Shown: one piece after another, positions 1 through 8,032 of the stretch
How the letters are laid out: each line of letters starts with the position of its first letter
How positions within the stretch are numbered: the stretch's first letter is position 1
Source of the DNA: Methylibium sp. Root1272
Lineage (GTDB): Bacteria; Pseudomonadota; Gammaproteobacteria; Burkholderiales; Burkholderiaceae_C
Direction of reading: 5' to 3'
Assembly: GCF_001425905.1 (NCBI RefSeq)
Contig: NZ_LMDY01000013.1
Coordinates: forward strand, 125,194-189,193
Length of the DNA: 64,000 nucleotides
Translations under genes and position numbers: made by a program
The notes under the pieces: model-generated
Told to the model about the DNA's origin: nothing
The model's database searches: none
The model's input: the letters and a program-made list of their open reading frames with translations, nothing else

Positions 1-1102
1 AGTAGGCGCGCAGCACGTTGTGATAGCGCGTGTCGGTCATCAGGAAGGCATCGTGGCCGTGCGGTGCGTCGATCTCGGCGTAGCTCACGTCGCGCCGGTT
101 GTCGACCAGCGCCTTGACGATCTCGCGCGAGCGCTCGGGCGAGAAGCGCCAGTCGGTGGTGAAGCTGATCACCAGGAACTTCGCCGTGGCGCCGGCCAGC
201 GCCCGGCTCAGGTCGCCGTCGAACTCGCGCGCCGGGTCGAAGTAGTCGAGCGCGCGCGTGATCAGCAGGTAGGTGTTGGCGTCGAAGTAGTCGCTGAACT
301 TGTCGCCCTGGTAGCGCAGGTAGCTCTCGATCTGGAACTCGATGTCCTGCGTGCTGTAGGCGAGCTCGGGGTTCAGCGTCTGGCGGCCGAACTTGCTCGC
401 CATCACGTCGTCGCTGAGGTAGGTGATGTGGCCGACCATGCGCGCCACGCGCAGGCCGCGCTTGGGCACCACGCCGTGGGCGTAGTAGTGGCCGCCGTGG
501 AAGTCGGGGTCGGTGACGATGGAGCGCCGCGCCACCTCGTTGAAGGCGATGTTCTGGGCCGACAGGTTGGGCGCCGAGGCCACCACGATGGCGTGCCGCA
601 CGCGCTGCGGGTGGCGCAGCGTCCAGCTCATCGCCTGCATGCCGCCCAGGCTGCCGCCGATCACGGCGGCCAGCTGTTCGATGCCCAGCGCGTCGAGCAA
701 GCGGGCCTGGGCATCCACCCAGTCCTCGACGGTGACCACCGGGAAGTCGGCGCCATAGGGCCGGCCGGTCTTCGGGTCGGTGGAGGCCGGCCCGGTCGAG
801 CCGAAGCACGAGCCCGGGTTGTTGACGCCGATGACGAAGAACCGGTCGGTGTCCAGCGGCTTGCCGGGCCCGATCAGGTTGTCCCACCAGCCCTCGCTCT
901 TGTCCTGGCCCTCGTAGCGGCCGGCCACGTGGTGCGAGGCATTGAGCGCGTGGCACACCAGCACGGCATTGCTGCGCGTGGCATCGAGCGTGCCGTAGGT
1001 CTCGTAGACCAGGGTGCAGTCGTCGAGCACGGCGCCGCTGCGCAGCGGCAGCGGGGCGCTCAGGCGCAAGGACTGTGGAGTGACGATGCCGACCGAAGCC
1101 AT
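1..1102 (-). CDS. metX: Homoserine O-acyltransferase MetX, 3' end cut by window edge
   Basis: Alpha/beta-hydrolase enzyme that acylates homoserine in the cytoplasm, the first committed step of methionine synthesis. About 367 codons are visible. The nucleophile elbow GGSLGGMQ places the catalytic Ser at residue 151, and [12 protein letters not shown] and the C-terminal APHGHDAFL (catalytic His region) are typical of the family. Only the last few residues should be missing. The start ATG (1102-1100) gives the expected N-terminus [10 protein letters not shown], with a weak GGG immediately upstream as the only ribosome-binding signal. The gene is preceded on its own strand by a SAM-II-like aptamer and a terminator-like hairpin, so S-adenosylmethionine feedback control is expected. 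Sequence alone does not decide whether acetyl or succinyl is transferred. Confidence 0.95.
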   Translation of the reverse strand, partial: MASVGIVTPQSLRLSAPLPLRSGAVLDDCTLVYETYGTLDATRSNAVLVCHALNASHHVAGRYEGQDKSEGWWDNLIGPGKPLDTDRFFVIGVNNPGSCFGSTGPASTDPKTGRPYGADFPVVTVEDWVDAQARLLDALGIEQLAAVIGGSLGGMQAMSWTLRHPQRVRHAIVVASAPNLSAQNIAFNEVARRSIVTDPDFHGGHYYAHGVVPKRGLRVARMVGHITYLSDDVMASKFGRQTLNPELAYSTQDIEFQIESYLRYQGDKFSDYFDANTYLLITRALDYFDPAREFDGDLSRALAGATAKFLVISFTTDWRFSPERSREIVKALVDNRRDVSYAEIDAPHGHDAFLMTDTRYHNVLRAY

Positions 1103-1120
1103 CCCGATGTTCAACCCAAG

Positions 1121-1160
1121 AAAAAGACAACCCGGCGTCGCTGCGCTAGCGAGGCCGGGT
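1121..1160 (-). terminator. Terminator-like hairpin in the metX leader
   Basis: On the minus strand the arms ACCCGGC and GCCGGGT enclose a second stem, TCGCT with AGCGA. They are followed by a T-rich tract (TGTCTTTTTCTT). It lies between the SAM-II aptamer and the metX start codon, so it could act as a transcription attenuator controlled by the aptamer. No clear antiterminator pairing was found, so the mechanism is inferred. Confidence 0.6.
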
Positions 1161-1183
1161 GACGGTGGTGAACGGTCGAGGGC

Positions 1184-1235
1184 CCCTCTTTAGCTGCATT
1201 TGTTGAGCGCCCGCAATCCGGATCAAATCGGCGCT
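1184..1235 (-). promoter_or_regulatory. SAM-II riboswitch aptamer in the metX leader
   Basis: The minus-strand sequence matches the compact SAM-II H-type pseudoknot. Stem P1 is AGCGCC (1235-1230) with GGCGCT (1211-1206), a perfect 6 bp. The pseudoknot stem is ATTTG (1228-1224) with CAAAT (1202-1198). The conserved 3' segment GCAGCTAAAGAGGGG follows. Order, loop lengths and the AGCTAAA block agree with the known metX SAM-II element. A possible -10 (TATACT, minus strand, 1250-1245) sits just upstream, which would start transcription at the aptamer. SAM-II is best known from alphaproteobacteria, so its use here is notable. Identification is by pattern recall, not a covariance search. Confidence 0.85.
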
Positions 1236-1268
1236 GTGGCCTGCAGTATAGCGAGGCCGATCCCGGCC

Positions 1269-2189
1269 CTAGTCCCCGCCCCACTGCGTGCTCGCCAGTG
1301 CCGCTGCGGCGGCGCGCGTCTCGACGCCGAGCTTCTCGAAGACGTGCTCGAGGTGCTTGTTCACGGTGCGCGGGCTCACGCCGAGGATGTCGCCGATGTC
1401 GCGGTTGGTCTTGCCCTTGGCCAGCCACGACAGCACCTCGGTCTCGCGCGGCGTCAGCGCCGCCGCGCTGAGCCGGGACGGCGAGGCGGCGCCGTCGCTG
1501 CCGTCGCCGCGCTGCAGTTCCAGCAGCCACATCGTCTCGCCCATGCCGGCCGGGCCGAGGCTGCGCAGCGTCAGGCGCTGAGGCAAGGGAGAACCGGGCA
1601 TCTGGAACACGCGCTCGGTGCCGGCCTCGGCCGGTGCGATCACGTCGCCCGGGCCGTCCGGGCCGCAGGCCGCGAGCCAGCGTTCGGCCTGCGGCGAGCG
1701 CCAGGCGATGCGGCCGTGCGCATCGACCAGCAGCACGCCCAGCCCGGCCACGTCGACTGCCTCGCGCGCGAGCCGCGTGATGCGCGCATTGCGGGCGTGC
1801 GTGTGCAGCCGCGCCAGCACCTCGGGCGCGCGGATCGGCTTGACCACGTAGTCGACCCCACCGCACGCGAAGCCCTCGACCACGTGCGCGGTCTCCGACA
1901 GCCCGGTCATGAAGATCACCGGGATGTGCGTCAGCGCCGGGTCGGCCTTGAGGGCGCGGCAGGTCTCGAAACCCGACATCCCCGGCATCATCGCGTCGAG
2001 CAGGATCACGTCGGGCGCCACCAGGCGCAGGCGCTGCAGCGCCGCCTCGCCGTCGCGCGCGATCAGCACCGTGTAGCCGGCGTCTTCCAGCGTGTCGCAC
2101 AGCATGCCCAGGCTGCTGGGGGCGTCGTCGACCACCAGCACCACCGGGCGCGCGGCCTCGGCCCGCGGCGGCTCAGGCCGGCTGTCCAT
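1269..2189 (-). CDS. LuxR/NarL-type response regulator
   Basis: 306-residue DNA-binding response regulator. An N-terminal receiver domain carries VLVVDDAPSS and the phospho-acceptor Asp65 (ILLDAMMPG). A PAS-like middle segment (about 140-235) comes next, then a LuxR-type HTH at about 245-290 (LTPRETEVLSWLAKGKTNRD). The start overlaps the end of the upstream permease-histidine kinase gene by 17 bp, so the two are co-transcribed and are almost certainly partners. Its DNA target is unknown. The palindrome TACGTCGATTGACGTA in the divergent urtA promoter, and its near copy before amiE, are candidates (inference). Confidence 0.92.
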   Translation of the reverse strand: MDSRPEPPRAEAARPVVLVVDDAPSSLGMLCDTLEDAGYTVLIARDGEAALQRLRLVAPDVILLDAMMPGMSGFETCRALKADPALTHIPVIFMTGLSETAHVVEGFACGGVDYVVKPIRAPEVLARLHTHARNARITRLAREAVDVAGLGVLLVDAHGRIAWRSPQAERWLAACGPDGPGDVIAPAEAGTERVFQMPGSPLPQRLTLRSLGPAGMGETMWLLELQRGDGSDGAASPSRLSAAALTPRETEVLSWLAKGKTNRDIGDILGVSPRTVNKHLEHVFEKLGVETRAAAAALASTQWGGD

Positions 2190-5100
2190 CGGCGGCCTCC
2201 GTCAGGCAGGCCTGCAGGCCTTCGAGATCGAAGCTCGCGAGGCAGGCGCGCAGCCGCGCGCAGGCCGCGGCATGGCGGGCGTCCCCGGCCTCGATCGCGT
2301 CGAGCTGCCGCCGCAGGCCGTGCACGTGACCGATCTGCGCCAGCCGCAGCAGCTCGGCGCGCGCCTCGGCCGGCAGGCGGCGCAGGTCGGCCGGCGCCTC
2401 CGGCGGCAGCGGCGGCAGGGCCGGCGCGTGCGCGGCGATCCACTCGATGCCGAGGTGGCGCTGCAGCGTCGCGATCAGCTCCGACTCGATCACCGGCTTG
2501 CCGATGAAGGCCTGGCACTGCGCGGCCAGCAGGCGTTCGGGCTGGTTCTCGAACATGTTGGCCGACACGATCAGGATCGGCAGCGTGTAGCCGGCGTCGC
2601 GCACCAGCCGCGCGGTCTGCCAGCCGTCGAGGTAATCCATCGTGATGTCGAGCAGGATCGCGTCGGGCACCGCTTCTCGCAGACTATCGAGGCATTCGCT
2701 GCCGCTGGCCGCCTCGCGCAGCACGAAGCCCAGCGGCGCCAGCATGCCGGCCAGCATCTGGCGCTGCACCGGCTGGTCGTCCACGACCAGCAGCGTGCGC
2801 CGCGGGCCCACGTAGCCGCCCACCTGGCGCGGCGCCTCGGCCTGCGGGCCGGGGTCGCTGACCTCGCGCAGGTAAAGCCGCACGCTGAAGGTGCTGCCGC
2901 GCCCGGGCTCGCTGGCGAGGCTCAGCTCGCCGCCCATCAGCGAGGTGAGCAGCGCCGTGATGGTGAGGCCCAGCCCGGTGCCCGGTTCGCCGCGCCGGCG
3001 CCCCGCCGCGCCGCGCTCGAAGGGCATGAAGATGCGCTGCTGGTCCTGCCGCGCGATGCCGATGCCGGTGTCCACCACGTCGAAGCGCACCACCTCGCGC
3101 CGGCAGTCGACGTGCAGCGTCACCGTGCCCTCGTCGGTGAAGCGCACCGCGTTGCTCAACAGGTTGATCAGGATCTGCCGCAGCCGCTTGGCGTCGGCAT
3201 GCACCCAGGCCGGCATGCGGCCGCTGTGGGTGTAGGCGAAGGTCAGGCGCTTGGCCTGCGCCTGCGGCTGCACCATGCGCACCAGCTCGTCCAGGAAGGC
3301 CGGCAGCGGCAGCGCAGCCGGCTCCAGCCGCAGCCGGCCGGCCTCGATGCGGGCCAGGTCGAGCAGGCCGTCGATCAGCCCCATCAGGTGCTCGCCGCTG
3401 CGACGGATGGTGTGCACCGCCTCGCGCGGCGCGGCGCTCAGCACGCCGTCCTTCAGCAGGATCTGCGCATAGCCCAGGATGCTGTTGAGCGGCGTGCGCA
3501 GCTCGTGCGTCATGCCGGCCACGTAGCGCGTCTTCGCCTGGTTGGCCGACTCGGCCACCTCCTTGGCCGCCTGCAGCGCCGCGTCGGTGCGCTGGTGCGC
3601 GTCGATCTCGCGCGTCAGCAGCTGGTTCTGGCGGTTCGACTCCTCCTGCGCGAGGTGGCGGCTCTCGCTGCCCAGCACCATCCACCAGGCGCCCACCGCC
3701 GCCACCAGCGCCAGCAGCGCGAACACCTTCAGGAACGGCCCCTGCAGCGCCAGCCCCTGCGCACCGCGCAGCGTGCTCTCCTGGTCGTAGACCACGCCGA
3801 AGATCACCGCCAGCAGCGCCAGCAGCGACACCACCGTCACCAGGTAGTGCGCGACGCGCGAGTTCACGTGCGAAGCCAGCGAGGCCGGCAGCACCACGCT
3901 GAGCGCCGCGCCCACCTGCTCGGCCGCGCGCGAGCCGCTCTTGCAGCGGTCGTGGCAGCGCGAGTCGAGCGTGCAGCACAGCGAGCAGATCGGTGCCTCG
4001 TAGGCCGGGCAGTGCGCCATGTCCTCGGACTCGAAGCGGTTGTCGCACACCGAGCAGGCCACCATCTGGCCGGGCGCCCACTCGGTGCGGCTCTCGCGCG
4101 CCACGTAGTAGCGCCCGCGCGTCAGCCAGGCCAGCAGCGGCGAAACCACCATCGCCGTCAGCAGCGCGATGAAGGGCGCGAAGGCCTCGGCCACCGGGCC
4201 CAGCACGCCGGCGTAGGCCACGATCGCCAAGGTGGCCGCGAACAGCATCGCGCCCAGCCCGACCGGGTTGATGTCGTAGAGGTGGGCGCGCTTGAATTCG
4301 ATGTGCTTCGGGCTCCAGCCCAGCGGCTTGTTGATCACCAGGTCGGCCACCAGCGCGCCGACCCAGGCGATCGCCACGTTGCTGTAGAGGCCGAGCACGC
4401 GCTCGAGCGCCTCGAACACGCCCAGCGTCATCAGCAACATCGCGATCAGCACGTTGAACACCAGCCAGACCACGCGGCCCGGATGGCTGTGCGTCAGCCG
4501 GCCGAAGAAGTTGGACCACGCCAGCGAGCCGGCGTAGGCATTGGTCAGGTTGATCTTGACCTGCGACACGACGACGAACACCGTGGTGGCCAGCAGCACC
4601 CAGGTCGAGTTCTCGAACACGTAGGAGAAGCCCGCCAGGTACATCTGCGTCGGCTCGATCGCCTTGTCGGTCGGGATCTGGTGCTGCAGGGCGATGAAGG
4701 CGAGGAAGGCGCCGCCCAGCATCTTGATCGCGCCCGGCACGATCCAGCCGGGCCCGGCCACCAGCACCGCGGTCCACCAGCGCACCCGGTTCTTCTTCGT
4801 CTTCTCCGGCAGGAAGCGCAGGTAGTCGACCTGCTCGCCGATCTGCACCACCAGCGAGAACGCCACCGTGGCGGCCGCACCGAACATGAGCCAGCTGAAG
4901 CCGCTGCTGCCCGAGCTGCGGCCGGCCAGGCCGGTGAAGTCGGCGAAGGCCTCGGGGTTCTTCAGCAGGATCGCCACGTAGGGGCAGAAGAACAGCACGA
5001 TCCACACCGGCTGCGTCCACAGCTGCAGCCGCGAGATCAGCGTGATGCCGTGCATGACCAGCGGGACGATGCCCAGCGACGACAGCAGGTAGCACAGCGC

Positions 5101-5550
5101 CAGCGGCCAGTCGAAGTACATCTGCAGCGCCAGCGCCAGGATGGCCGCCTCGAGCGCGAAGAAGATGAACGTGAAGCTGGCGTAGATCAGCGAGGTGAGC
5201 GTGGAGCCGAGGTAGCCGAAGCCGGCGCCGCGCGTCAGCAGGTCCATGTCGACGCCGTACTTCGCGGCGTAGTAGCTGATCGGCAGGCCGGTGAAGAAGG
5301 TCACCACGCACACCACCAGGATGGCCCACAGCGCGTTCGAGAAGCCGTAGTTCAGCGCCACCGACGCGCCGATGGCCTCGAGCGCCAGGAAGGAGGTGGC
5401 GCCGAACGCGGCGTTGCCGACGCGCCACTCCGACCACTTGCGAAAGCTGCGCGGCGTGAAGCGCAGCGCGTAGTCCTCCATGGACTCGTCGGCGACCCAG
5501 GCGTTGTAGTCACGCCGGATGCGAAAGATCTTCTGCGTAGCGATCGACAC
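2173..5550 (-). CDS. NCS1 permease-hybrid histidine kinase fusion (NahK/ErcS-like)
   Basis: Membrane sensor of about 1125 residues. Residues about 20-480 resemble an NCS1 (purine/cytosine) permease with many membrane segments. A cytoplasmic Cys-rich segment follows (CSVC at 499-502, then CPAYEAPICSLCC and further Cys), probably a metal site. Two more membrane segments, a HisKA domain with His682 (HELRTPLNS), an HATPase domain (DTGIGIARQD, GTGLGLTI), a receiver with Asp968 (AILLDITMDYLDG) and a helical tail that may be a degenerate phosphotransfer domain complete it. GTG 5550 is preferred because GGAAG lies 6 nt upstream; GTG 5610 is the alternative. It lies divergent to the urea/amide transporter, so the permease part probably senses urea, an amide or a related compound (inference). 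Confidence 0.9.
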   Translation of the reverse strand: MSIATQKIFRIRRDYNAWVADESMEDYALRFTPRSFRKWSEWRVGNAAFGATSFLALEAIGASVALNYGFSNALWAILVVCVVTFFTGLPISYYAAKYGVDMDLLTRGAGFGYLGSTLTSLIYASFTFIFFALEAAILALALQMYFDWPLALCYLLSSLGIVPLVMHGITLISRLQLWTQPVWIVLFFCPYVAILLKNPEAFADFTGLAGRSSGSSGFSWLMFGAAATVAFSLVVQIGEQVDYLRFLPEKTKKNRVRWWTAVLVAGPGWIVPGAIKMLGGAFLAFIALQHQIPTDKAIEPTQMYLAGFSYVFENSTWVLLATTVFVVVSQVKINLTNAYAGSLAWSNFFGRLTHSHPGRVVWLVFNVLIAMLLMTLGVFEALERVLGLYSNVAIAWVGALVADLVINKPLGWSPKHIEFKRAHLYDINPVGLGAMLFAATLAIVAYAGVLGPVAEAFAPFIALLTAMVVSPLLAWLTRGRYYVARESRTEWAPGQMVACSVCDNRFESEDMAHCPAYEAPICSLCCTLDSRCHDRCKSGSRAAEQVGAALSVVLPASLASHVNSRVAHYLVTVVSLLALLAVIFGVVYDQESTLRGAQGLALQGPFLKVFALLALVAAVGAWWMVLGSESRHLAQEESNRQNQLLTREIDAHQRTDAALQAAKEVAESANQAKTRYVAGMTHELRTPLNSILGYAQILLKDGVLSAAPREAVHTIRRSGEHLMGLIDGLLDLARIEAGRLRLEPAALPLPAFLDELVRMVQPQAQAKRLTFAYTHSGRMPAWVHADAKRLRQILINLLSNAVRFTDEGTVTLHVDCRREVVRFDVVDTGIGIARQDQQRIFMPFERGAAGRRRGEPGTGLGLTITALLTSLMGGELSLASEPGRGSTFSVRLYLREVSDPGPQAEAPRQVGGYVGPRRTLLVVDDQPVQRQMLAGMLAPLGFVLREAASGSECLDSLREAVPDAILLDITMDYLDGWQTARLVRDAGYTLPILIVSANMFENQPERLLAAQCQAFIGKPVIESELIATLQRHLGIEWIAAHAPALPPLPPEAPADLRRLPAEARAELLRLAQIGHVHGLRRQLDAIEAGDARHAAACARLRACLASFDLEGLQACLTEAADGQPA

Positions 5551-5640
5551 GGTGCACTTCCAGTTCTTCCCCGTGCTGGTGCAAGAACTGCGCCGGGCCG
5601 CACCAGGCACCGTTTGCGGGCCCTGCGCCGCATTTGCGGG

Positions 5641-5660
5641 CTACGTCGATTGACGTATTC
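5641..5660. promoter_or_regulatory. Palindromic operator candidate in the urtA/kinase divergent region
   Basis: CTACGTCGATTGACGTATTC contains the perfect inverted repeat TACGTC-GATT-GACGTA (5642-5657). Seventeen of 20 positions recur upstream of amiE at 32936-32955. The site ends 98 bp before the urtA start, against 87 bp for amiE from the same core. Two direct copies of TTTGCGGGC (5613-5621 and 5633-5641), spaced 20 bp, adjoin it. A dyad of this kind suits a dimeric NarL/LuxR-type regulator. Confidence 0.6.
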
Positions 5661-5754
5661 GGCCTGCGCACGCTTGTCCGCACCATCGCTTCCGTCGCGG
5701 CTGCTTTCGCTTCATGCCGCCTCTTCCAACCACCGTCCGCAGGAGTCGCTAGCC

Positions 5755-7011
5755 ATGTCCCAAGATCGTGATGACGCCCCGTTCTCCGTCGATCGCCGTC
5801 GCCTGCTGCAGGGCCTCGGCGCGCTGCCGCTGGCCGGCATGCCGGCCTGGGCGCTGGCCCAGCAGTTCCCGACCGCCAAGGTCAACACCACCAAGCTCGC
5901 CATCACCGACACCGAGGTGACGGTGGGCCAGCTGCACTCCAAGACCGGCACGATGGCCATCTCGGAGACCGGCTCGGTGCAGGCCGAGCAGCTCGCCATC
6001 GACCAGATCAACGCGATGGGCGGCATCCTCGGCCGCAAGATCAAGGTGATCTCCGAGGACGGCGCCTCCGACTGGCCGAACTTCGCCGAGAAGAGCAAGA
6101 AGCTGCTCGTCAACGACCGCGTCGCCACCGTGTTCGGCTGCTGGACCAGCGCCTCGCGCAAGGCGGTGCTGCCGGTGTTCGAGAAGGAGAACGGGCTGCT
6201 GTACTACCCGACCTTCTACGAGGGCCTGGAGCAGAGCAAGAACGTCATCTACACCGGCCAGGAAGCCACCCAGCAGATCATCTGGGGCCTGGACTGGGGC
6301 GCGAAGGAGAAGAAGGCCAAGACTTTCTTCCTGGTCGGCTCCGACTACATCTGGCCGCGCACCTCGATGAAGATCGCGCGCAAGCACATCGAGAACTTCC
6401 AGAAGGGCACGGTCAAGGGCGAGGAGTACTACCCGCTGGGCCACACCAACTTCAACTCGCTGATCAACAAGATCAAGGTCGCCAAGCCCGACTGCATCTT
6501 CGCGGCGGTGGTGGGCGGCTCCAACGTGGCCTTCTACAAGCAGCTCAAGGCCGCCGGCATCACCGGCGACAAGCAGTTCCTGCTGACGCTGTCGGTGACG
6601 GAAGACGAGATGACCGGTGTGGGCGGCGAGAACTTCGCCGGCTTCTACTCGTCGATGAAGTACTTCCAGTCGCTGACCAACGACAACAACAAGAAGTTCG
6701 TCGAGGCCTTCAAGGCCAAGTACGGCAAGGACGCCGTGATCGGCGACGTGACGCAGGCCGGCTACCTGGGCCCGTGGCTGTGGAAGGCGGCGGTCGAGAA
6801 GGCCGGCAGCTTCGACGTCGACAAGGTGGTCGCGGCCTCGCCCGGCATCGAGCTGAAGACCGCGCCCGAAGGCTACGTGAAGCTCGACGCCAACCACCAC
6901 CTGTGGAGCAAGGCGCGCATCGGCCAGGGCCAGCCCGACGCCACCTTCAAGGTGGTGGCCGAGTCGCCCGAGCTGATCAAGCCCGATCCCTTCCCCAAGG
7001 GATATCAATAA
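5755..7011 (+). CDS. urtA: Urea/short-chain amide ABC transporter, substrate-binding protein
   Basis: 418-residue periplasmic solute-binding protein of the branched-chain amino acid/amide type (Peripla_BP_5). The N-terminus has a twin-arginine-like signal (DRRRLLQGLG, residues 13-22) and a likely cleavage after ALA-35. The conserved VGQLHSKTGTMAISE and GCWTSASRKAVLPVFE segments are characteristic of UrtA and of the amide-binding FmdD. ATG 5755 is preceded by AGGAG at 5741-5745. A longer in-frame open stretch upstream is only the shadow of the opposite kinase gene. First gene of urtABCDE-fmdAB. The fmdAB link suggests formamide or other short-chain amides as well as urea, as in Methylophilus fmdDEF (inference). 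Confidence 0.93.
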   Translation: MSQDRDDAPFSVDRRRLLQGLGALPLAGMPAWALAQQFPTAKVNTTKLAITDTEVTVGQLHSKTGTMAISETGSVQAEQLAIDQINAMGGILGRKIKVISEDGASDWPNFAEKSKKLLVNDRVATVFGCWTSASRKAVLPVFEKENGLLYYPTFYEGLEQSKNVIYTGQEATQQIIWGLDWGAKEKKAKTFFLVGSDYIWPRTSMKIARKHIENFQKGTVKGEEYYPLGHTNFNSLINKIKVAKPDCIFAAVVGGSNVAFYKQLKAAGITGDKQFLLTLSVTEDEMTGVGGENFAGFYSSMKYFQSLTNDNNKKFVEAFKAKYGKDAVIGDVTQAGYLGPWLWKAAVEKAGSFDVDKVVAASPGIELKTAPEGYVKLDANHHLWSKARIGQGQPDATFKVVAESPELIKPDPFPKGYQ

Positions 7012-7020
7012 GAGGCCGAG

Positions 7021-7058
7021 CCCTCACCCCAGCCCTCTCCCGCCCGCGGGAGAGGGGG
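7021..7058. repeat. Dispersed CCCTCACCCC/CCCTCTCCC palindromic repeat, copy 1
   Basis: Lies in the urtA-urtB gap. CCCTCACCCCAG is followed by the hairpin CCCTCTCCCGCCCGCGGGAGAGGG. It is a member of the same family as the elements at 12019, 21599, 42691 and 57433, and resembles the REP-type extragenic palindromes common in proteobacteria. Confidence 0.8.
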
Positions 7059-7086
7059 CCGAAGACGCACACACCAGGACGCCGCG

Positions 7087-8001
7087 ATGACCTTCTCCGA
7101 CATGATGAACATCGGCCTGATGCAGGGCTTCGCGGGCCTGAGCCTGTTCGCGGTGCTGCTGCTGATGGGGCTGGGGCTGGCCATCATCTTCGGCCAGATG
7201 GGCGTCATCAACATGGCGCACGGCGAGTTCATGACGATCGGCGCCTACACCATCTTCCTGGGCTCCACGCTGACCGAGAAGTTCGCGCCGACGCTGGTGC
7301 CCTACTACTTCCCGGTCGCCATCGTGCTGGCCTTCGTGTTCGCCTTCATCGTCGGCTGGGGTGTCGAGTGGGGGCTGATCCGCCACCTGTACAAGCGCCC
7401 GCTCGACACGCTGCTTGCCACCTGGGGCGTGAGCCTGGGCCTGCAGCAGATCTTCCGCACCTTCATCGGCCCGAAGGAAGTGAGCCCGACGCTGCCCGAC
7501 TGGCTGCTCGGCTCCTGGGCGCCGCACGAGGGGCTGGATATCCCGATCAACGGCATGTTCGTGCTGGGCCTGACTGCGCTGGTCACCACGCTGGTGCTGA
7601 TCGCGCTGTACCGCAGCCGCTGGGGCCTGCGCGTGCGCGCCACCGTCAGCAACCGCACGATGGCCAACGCGATCGGCATCAACACGATGAAGACCGACCG
7701 CCTGACCTTCGCGATCGGCTGTGGCATCGCCGGCGTCGCCGGTGCGGCCTTCACGACCATCGGCTCCACCGGCCCGACCTCCGGCTCGCTCTACATCGTC
7801 GACGCCTTCCTGGTGGTCACCTTCGGCGGCGCGGCCAGCCTCTTCGGCACCGTGGTCTCGGCCTTCGGCATCGCGCAGACGCAGTCGATCTCCGAATTCT
7901 TCATGACCGGCTCGATGGCCAAGGTGCTGACGCTGTCGCTGATCGTGCTGATCCTGATGTTCCGCCCGCAAGGCCTGTTCGCCGTCAAGGTCCGGCGCTG
8001 A
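7087..8001 (+). CDS. urtB: Urea/amide ABC transporter permease UrtB
   Basis: 304-residue inner-membrane permease of the LivH/UrtB family. Hydrophobic helices run throughout, with the conserved GQMGVINMAHGEFMTIGAY segment near residues 36-54 and RATVSNRTMANAIGIN before the C-terminal helices. It should form the membrane pore with UrtC. It follows urtA after 75 bp that hold a palindromic repeat, and precedes urtC by 31 bp. The length fits the short form of UrtB, without the long periplasmic N-terminal region of some relatives. Confidence 0.93.
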   Translation: MTFSDMMNIGLMQGFAGLSLFAVLLLMGLGLAIIFGQMGVINMAHGEFMTIGAYTIFLGSTLTEKFAPTLVPYYFPVAIVLAFVFAFIVGWGVEWGLIRHLYKRPLDTLLATWGVSLGLQQIFRTFIGPKEVSPTLPDWLLGSWAPHEGLDIPINGMFVLGLTALVTTLVLIALYRSRWGLRVRATVSNRTMANAIGINTMKTDRLTFAIGCGIAGVAGAAFTTIGSTGPTSGSLYIVDAFLVVTFGGAASLFGTVVSAFGIAQTQSISEFFMTGSMAKVLTLSLIVLILMFRPQGLFAVKVRR

Positions 8002-8032
8002 CACCGTTTTCCGACGCAGAGGACCCCTTCCC

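Noticed and set aside
20-1162. Plus-strand open frame over metX
   Set aside because: Antisense shadow of a clearly conserved gene; low-complexity Arg/Val/Ala product.
5577-5591. Sigma-54-like GG-N10-GC (CTGGTGCAAGAACTGCG) before urtA
   Set aside because: Only the invariant dinucleotides and few other positions match, and it overlaps the possible long form of the kinase gene. Chance occurrence is likely in GC-rich DNA.
2092-5754. Very long plus-strand open frame ahead of and in phase with urtA
   Set aside because: It is antisense to the permease-kinase and its product is rich in His, Arg, Gln and Ala without domains. High GC creates such shadows. The urtA protein starts at 5755 with a ribosome-binding site and a signal peptide.
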